64,000 nt of DNA from Stenotrophomonas nematodicola. GTDB lineage: Bacteria; Pseudomonadota; Gammaproteobacteria; Xanthomonadales; Xanthomonadaceae. Below, one piece after another: positions 59,878 through 64,000 of this stretch. A program made the translations under genes and the position numbers. The notes under the pieces are model-generated. The model did no database searches. It was not told where the DNA came from and was given only the letters and a program-made list of their open reading frames with translations. Each line of letters begins with the position of its first letter. Positions within the stretch are counted from its first letter, which is position 1. The stretch lies in contig NZ_WIAY01000005.1 of NCBI RefSeq assembly GCF_009467805.1, positions 217,342-281,341 of the forward strand, written 5' to 3'.

Positions 59878-60339
59878 ATGAACGTCCTGCGCGCCGCTGT
59901 ATGCCTGAGCCTGTTGTCGTCCGCCGCCGTGGCATGGGCGCAATCGCCGTCCGAGTGTCCTTCGCTGCCTGCCGGCAGCGGCCTGCAATGGCATCAGCAG
60001 GCACAGTCCGACTTCATGCTGTGCAAGGCCAGCACCGCCGATGGACGCGAGGTGCTGAGCCTGATTCTCAGTGCGCGCGATCCCGCGCTCACCCTGACCC
60101 GTACGCTGCGCCAGGAAAAAGGCGGTTTCGCCGGCGAGTCGATGTACTGGTACCAGCCGGACCTGGGCGGCCAGAAACCGCCGGGCTACGACACCCGCCG
60201 CGTGGCGGTGGTGAAGTTCGACAAGAACCGCTATGCGCAGATCGCGCTGTACGCCGACAACGCGCAGGAACTGGACACGCTGCAGTCGCTCACCCAAGGA
60301 ATGAACCTGACGCCGACGGCGGTTGCCGCGGGGCGCTGA
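59878..60339 (+). CDS. Secreted hypothetical protein
   Basis: A 153-residue exported protein. The signal peptide MNVLRAAVCLSLLSSAAVAWA is probably cleaved before QSPSEC; GGGGGAAAG precedes the ATG. The mature part has two Cys (SECPSLP, FMLCKAST), and alternates short beta strands (VLSLILSAR, RVAVVKFDKNRYAQIALYAD). No family recognised. A 9-bp palindrome CGCCGAGCC-A-GGCTCGGCG (60352-60370) follows the stop and lies before the convergent pirin gene. Confidence 0.75.
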   Translation: MNVLRAAVCLSLLSSAAVAWAQSPSECPSLPAGSGLQWHQQAQSDFMLCKASTADGREVLSLILSARDPALTLTRTLRQEKGGFAGESMYWYQPDLGGQKPPGYDTRRVAVVKFDKNRYAQIALYADNAQELDTLQSLTQGMNLTPTAVAAGR

Positions 60340-60398
60340 CGGTGCAGCAGCCGCCGAGCCAGGCTCGGCGTCACCGTCCGCTTCCGGGTGTCAGGAGC

Positions 60399-61250
60399 TC
60401 AGAAACGGCCTTCCTGGAAGTCCACAAAGGCCTGCATCAGCTCCTGGCGGGTGTTCATCACGAACGGCCCGTGGCGCATCACCGGCTCACGCAGCGGCCG
60501 GCCCGCCACCAGGATCAGCCGCGCGCCGTCGGCACCGGCCTGGAGGTCCAGGCGCTCGCCGCCGCCGAGCACCGCCAGCTCCTGGCGTGCCACCGGCCGC
60601 GCATCCTCGCCCTGCCCGACCGTCAGCCCGCCTTCGAAGACGTACGCGAAGGCGCTGTGCCCATCCGGCAGATCGTACGACCAACCGGCACCGGCGCCGA
60701 GGGTGATGTCCAGGTACACCGGATCGGTCGCCGGCTGGACGATCGGCCCGGTCACGTCGCCGACCTGCCCGGCGATCACCTTCACCTGCACGCCGTCGGC
60801 CGGCTGCGCCACCGGAATGCGCTCGGGCGCGAACTCCTGGTACTTCGGGTCGGTCATCTTGTCGCGCGCCGGCAGGTTCACCCACAGCTGGAAGCCGCGC
60901 ATCTGGCCGGATTCCTGTTCGGGCATTTCCGAATGCACCAAGCCGCGCCCGGCGGTCATCCATTGCACGCTGCCGGGAGTCAGCAGCCCCTCGTTGCCGT
61001 GGTTGTCCTTGTGCCGCATGCGTCCATCGAGCATATAGGTCACGGTCTCGAAGCCACGGTGCGGGTGGCTCGGGAAGCCGGCGATGTAGTCCTCGGCGCG
61101 ATCGGTGCCGAATTCATCCAGCAGCAGGAACGGATCCAGGTCGGGCAGCGACGGCCCGCCGATCACGCGCGTCAGGCGCACGCCGGCGCCATCGGAGGTG
61201 GCCATGCCACGGATGGTGCGCAGCACGCGCACGGGGTTGGGGCTGCTCAT
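60399..61250 (-). CDS. Pirin family protein (YhhW-like)
   Basis: A 283-residue bicupin with the classical pirin metal-binding segment SHPHRGFETVTYMLDG (near residue 61), and MTAGRGLVHSEMP. The DPFLLLDEFG start and the C-terminal pirin_C domain (FQEGRF ending) are typical. E. coli YhhW and human pirin of this class show quercetinase activity in vitro. It is divergent from cstA with a 262-bp gap and convergent with the small secreted gene. Confidence 0.92.
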   Translation of the reverse strand: MSSPNPVRVLRTIRGMATSDGAGVRLTRVIGGPSLPDLDPFLLLDEFGTDRAEDYIAGFPSHPHRGFETVTYMLDGRMRHKDNHGNEGLLTPGSVQWMTAGRGLVHSEMPEQESGQMRGFQLWVNLPARDKMTDPKYQEFAPERIPVAQPADGVQVKVIAGQVGDVTGPIVQPATDPVYLDITLGAGAGWSYDLPDGHSAFAYVFEGGLTVGQGEDARPVARQELAVLGGGERLDLQAGADGARLILVAGRPLREPVMRHGPFVMNTRQELMQAFVDFQEGRF

Positions 61251-61414
61251 GTCGACTCCGACGGGTGGGGACGGGATACAACATGGGCGCCGCGCCCGCT
61301 GCCGCCAACCGCCACGCCCGCAACCGATTGTTCCAGTGGTGGCGTGCGCCCACCGTGCAGGCCGCGCGCATGACCGCTGCCGCTGTCCGCATCCCCACGC
61401 CGCCCGCGTTGCGA

Positions 61415-61433
61415 CCTACGACCAAAGTACTAG
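61415..61433 (+). promoter_or_regulatory. Candidate activator site upstream of cstA
   Basis: CCTACGACCAAAGTACTAG is an AT-richer island 80 bases before the cstA start. It recalls the sites of CrbR-type (LuxR-family) acetate/carbon regulators that control cstA and acs genes in pseudomonads, but this is from memory and unproven here. Confidence 0.3.
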
Positions 61434-61512
61434 CGGCACGCCCCCGTCTTCGCATTGACCCTGTCGGTGCCAAGGCGGACTCTTACGATGTTCTCCAGGG
61501 AGACGCACACTC

Positions 61513-63594
61513 ATGAAAGGTTTTTCCAAGCTGGGCTGGGCGGCGCTCGCGCTGCTCGGCGCATTCTGTCTTGGCACCGTCGCGCTGCGCCGGGGCGAAC
61601 ACATCAATGCCTTGTGGATCGTGGTCGCCGCGGTCTCCATCTATCTCATCGCGTACCGCTTCTACAGCCTGTTCATCGCCGACAAGGTGATGCAGCTCGA
61701 CCCGACCCGGGCGACACCGGCGGTGATCAACAACGATGGCCTGGACTACGTCCCGACCAACAAGCACGTGCTGTTCGGCCACCACTTCGCCGCCATCGCC
61801 GGCGCCGGCCCCCTGGTCGGTCCGGTGCTGGCCGCGCAGATGGGCTACCTGCCGGGTCTGTTGTGGCTGGTGGTCGGCGTGGTCCTGGCCGGCGCGGTGC
61901 AGGATTTCATGATCCTGTTCCTGTCCAGCCGCCGCAACGGCCGTTCACTGGGCGACCTGGTGCGTGAGGAAATGGGCCAGGTGCCCGGCACCATCGCCCT
62001 GTTCGGCGCGTTCCTGATCATGATCATCATCCTGGCGGTGCTGGCGATGGTGGTGGTCAAGGCGCTGGCGGAGAGCCCCTGGGGCATGTTCACGGTGATC
62101 GCCACGATGCCCATCGCGATCCTGATGGGCATCTACATGCGCTACATCCGCCCGGGCAAGATCGGCGAGATTTCCATCGTCGGCCTGATCCTGCTGCTGC
62201 TGGCCATCTGGTACGGCGGCAAGGTCGCGGCCGATCCGGTGTGGGGCCCGGCCTTCACCTTCACCGGCATCCAGATCACCTGGATGCTGATCGGCTACGG
62301 CTTCGTCGCCTCGGTGCTGCCGGTGTGGCTGCTGCTGGCCCCGCGCGACTACCTGTCCACCTTCCTGAAGATCGGCACCATCGTGGCGCTGGCGATCGGC
62401 ATCCTGATCGTCATGCCCGAACTGAAGATGCCGGCGCTGACCCAGTTCGCCGCCAGCGGCGACGGCCCGGTGTGGAAAGGCGGGATGTTCCCGTTCCTGT
62501 TCATCACCATTGCCTGCGGCGCGGTCTCAGGCTTCCATGCGCTGATTGCCTCGGGCACCACGCCCAAGCTGCTCGCCAATGAACGCCACATGCGCTACAT
62601 CGGCTACGGCGGCATGCTGATGGAATCGTTCGTGGCGGTGATGGCGCTCGTGGCGGCCTCGATCATCGATCCGGGCATCTACTTCGCGATGAACAGCCCG
62701 GCCGCGGTGATCGGTGCCGATGCGGTATCGGCCGCGCACTACATCACCAACACGTGGGGCTTCACGATCACGCCGGAGCAGCTGCAGGCCACTGCGGCGG
62801 CCATCGGCGAACCGACCATCCTGCACCGCGCCGGTGGCGCACCAACGCTGGCCGTGGGCATCGCGCAGATCCTGCATGAAGCCATCCCCAGCGGCAGCAA
62901 CGCGATGATGGCGTTCTGGTACCACTTCGCGATCCTGTTCGAGGCGCTGTTCATCCTCACCGCAGTGGATGCCGGTACGCGTGCGGGCCGCTTCATGCTG
63001 CAGGACCTGCTGGGCAACTTCATCCCCGCACTGAAGAAGACCGAGTCCTGGACGGCCAACATCATCGCCACGGGCGGCTGTGTGGCGTTGTGGGGCTACC
63101 TGCTCTACACCGGCGTGGTCGATCCGTTCGGCGGCATCCAGACGCTGTGGCCGCTGTTCGGCATCTCCAACCAGATGCTGGCGGGGATCGCGTTGATGCT
63201 GGGCACAGTGGTGCTGTTCAAGATGAAGCGCGACCGCTTCGCCTGGGTCACGGCCGTGCCGGCGGTATGGCTGCTGATCTGCACCACCTACGCCGGGCTG
63301 ATCAAGATATTCGACAGCAACCCGGCCCAGGGCTTCCTCGCCCAGGCGCACAAGTTCCAGGATGCGATCGCCACCGGCACCATCACCGCGCCGGCCAAGA
63401 CCGTCGGGCAGATGAATCAGATCGTGGTCAACGCCTACGTCAACACCGGCCTGACCGTGCTGTTCCTGTTCGTGGTGTTCTCCATCCTGGTCTACGCGGT
63501 CAAGACGATCGTGCAGGCGCGTCGTTCGCCGGTGCGTACCGACAAGGAAACCCCCTACGTGGCACTGCAGCCGCACCAGATGGCGGACCTGTGA
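61513..63594 (+). CDS. cstA: Carbon starvation protein CstA (pyruvate/peptide transporter)
   Basis: A 693-residue polytopic inner-membrane transporter with about 16-18 helices. Signature segments are [25 protein letters not shown] with [30 protein letters not shown] and MEHIRSIGYGGM-like [15 protein letters not shown]. CstA and its relative BtsT/YjiY take up pyruvate or peptides at low carbon supply. AGGGAGACG precedes ATG 61513. The stop overlaps the ybdD start by one base. Confidence 0.96.
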   Translation: MKGFSKLGWAALALLGAFCLGTVALRRGEHINALWIVVAAVSIYLIAYRFYSLFIADKVMQLDPTRATPAVINNDGLDYVPTNKHVLFGHHFAAIAGAGPLVGPVLAAQMGYLPGLLWLVVGVVLAGAVQDFMILFLSSRRNGRSLGDLVREEMGQVPGTIALFGAFLIMIIILAVLAMVVVKALAESPWGMFTVIATMPIAILMGIYMRYIRPGKIGEISIVGLILLLLAIWYGGKVAADPVWGPAFTFTGIQITWMLIGYGFVASVLPVWLLLAPRDYLSTFLKIGTIVALAIGILIVMPELKMPALTQFAASGDGPVWKGGMFPFLFITIACGAVSGFHALIASGTTPKLLANERHMRYIGYGGMLMESFVAVMALVAASIIDPGIYFAMNSPAAVIGADAVSAAHYITNTWGFTITPEQLQATAAAIGEPTILHRAGGAPTLAVGIAQILHEAIPSGSNAMMAFWYHFAILFEALFILTAVDAGTRAGRFMLQDLLGNFIPALKKTESWTANIIATGGCVALWGYLLYTGVVDPFGGIQTLWPLFGISNQMLAGIALMLGTVVLFKMKRDRFAWVTAVPAVWLLICTTYAGLIKIFDSNPAQGFLAQAHKFQDAIATGTITAPAKTVGQMNQIVVNAYVNTGLTVLFLFVVFSILVYAVKTIVQARRSPVRTDKETPYVALQPHQMADL

Positions 63595-63818
63595 TGAGTA
63601 CCGAACTGGTTCCCGTCGGGCAATACCAGGCGCACCGCCGGCTGTGGCGGCGCCTGGTGCAGACCGCACGGCTGTGCTGCGGCATTCCCGACTACGACAA
63701 CTACGTGCGGCACGTGCTGGAGAATCATCCGGACCGTGAACCGATGGACTACAAGACCTTCTTCCGCGAGCGGCAGGAAGCCCGCTACGGCGGGAGGAAC
63801 GGCGGTCGCTGCTGCTGA
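63594..63818 (+). CDS. ybdD: YbdD/YjiX family small protein
   Basis: A 74-residue protein of the DUF466/YbdD family: [21 protein letters not shown] and [17 protein letters not shown] with the CC end GGRCC. The partner YjiX/YbdD is needed for transport by BtsT/CstA in E. coli. The ATG overlaps the cstA stop by one base (TGATG), the usual operon arrangement. No terminator with a U tract follows; see the hairpin at 63842. Confidence 0.95.
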   Translation: MSTELVPVGQYQAHRRLWRRLVQTARLCCGIPDYDNYVRHVLENHPDREPMDYKTFFRERQEARYGGRNGGRCC

Positions 63819-63841
63819 AAGGCTCCGAACGGCTGACCTGT

Positions 63842-63867
63842 CCGCCACAGGCTGACACTTGTGGCGG
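63842..63867. other. Inverted repeat between ybdD and transposase fragment
   Basis: CCGCCACA (63842-63849) with TGTGGCGG (63860-63867). It could be the terminator of cstA-ybdD, or belong to the end of the insertion sequence. There is no U tract. Confidence 0.45.
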
Positions 63868-63870
63868 GTT

Positions 63871-64000
63871 CTACCCCGAAATCACGGACGGTTCTAAAAG
63901 AGCTGCAACCTTCTGATCCTGCCTGGCGACCCTTCGCCGCATCCTTGGGTTGTGGCGTCGCTCGATGTAGTCAAACACATCCGCTCGTGCTGCATCCAGT
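63871..64000 (-). CDS. IS3-family transposase, C-terminal fragment cut by window
   Basis: On the minus strand the frame ending in TAG at 63873-63871 reads ...ADVFDYIERRHNPRMRRR, then VARQDQKVAALLEPSVISG and stop. VFDYIE-x-x-HNP/YNP is the C-terminal end of the IS3-family DDE integrase OrfB. Normal members go on with RRHS...LGYLSP; this ending diverges after NPRMRR, so the end may be a variant subgroup or frame-altered. Only 42 residues are in the window; whether the element is intact cannot be told. Confidence 0.72.
   Translation of the reverse strand, partial: LDAARADVFDYIERRHNPRMRRRVARQDQKVAALLEPSVISG

Overview
The window is a GC-rich, gene-dense chromosomal segment of a gammaproteobacterium of the Xanthomonadaceae, most likely Stenotrophomonas or a close relative. 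Three things point there: the gene order rpoE-rseA-mucD-lepA-lepB-(DUF4845)-rnc-era-recO; tandem GTAG-headed palindromes of the SMAG/REP type known from S. maltophilia; and close matches to typical xanthomonad proteins. Nearly everything is ordinary chromosomal backbone. I see no rRNA, tRNA, CRISPR array or prophage. The only mobile-element coding sequence is an IS3-type transposase fragment that runs off the right edge.

Layout. 1-5.7 kb: serine hydrolase (cut by the left edge), YaeR-like VOC protein, DUF2147 protein, metG, HAD phosphatase, stand-alone RnfB-like ferredoxin, RidA. 5.8-10 kb: mprF (aminoacyl-phosphatidylglycerol synthase/flippase) converges on an AcvB/VirJ-type hydrolase, with a 116-bp REP-bearing tandem repeat between them. 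10-15.7 kb: small membrane and metal proteins, a transglutaminase-TPR protein, yjdM, a YegD-type Hsp70, a YkgJ-type cysteine-cluster protein and an untracked 59-aa ORF. 15.7-18 kb: an ECF sigma factor, its probable anti-sigma factor and a DUF4097 protein, with a divergent small secreted protein; both directions carry the same bipartite promoter motif. 18-25 kb: MscS channel, ybiI, DUF2058, ygjP, a degenerate pseudouridine-synthase-like protein, a phospholipase-D protein, an HDOD protein, and a leucine-dehydrogenase-type gene with a possible attenuator in its leader. 25-30.5 kb: a lipoprotein autotransporter protease, a thiolase and two tandem Ala-rich lipoproteins. 30.5-38 kb: aidB divergent from the four-gene exonuclease/ligase/Lhr helicase/PdeM DNA-repair operon. 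38-46.7 kb: FAD monooxygenase, cspA, the mtnP-hpt-nagZ operon, a FrnE-like DsbA, CYTH protein, rlmD and a response regulator-Hpt protein. 46.7-55.5 kb: the envelope-stress/translation block on the minus strand, headed by an rpoE gene with a near-consensus sigma-E promoter. 55.6-64 kb: fadJ-like beta-oxidation enzyme, two pirins flanking aqpZ, the cstA-ybdD pyruvate/peptide uptake operon and the IS3 fragment.

How genes work together. MtnP can release hypoxanthine from methylthioinosine and Hpt can recycle it to IMP, and the two genes overlap. MprF makes aminoacyl-phosphatidylglycerol and the AcvB-type protein is of a family that hydrolyses it. RpoE, RseA and MucD form the periplasmic stress circuit. 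Exo, Lig, Lhr and PdeM are translationally coupled repair enzymes, with the alkylation-response flavoprotein AidB on the other side of a 109-bp gap. All assignments are by reading the sequence and recalling families; no searches were run.
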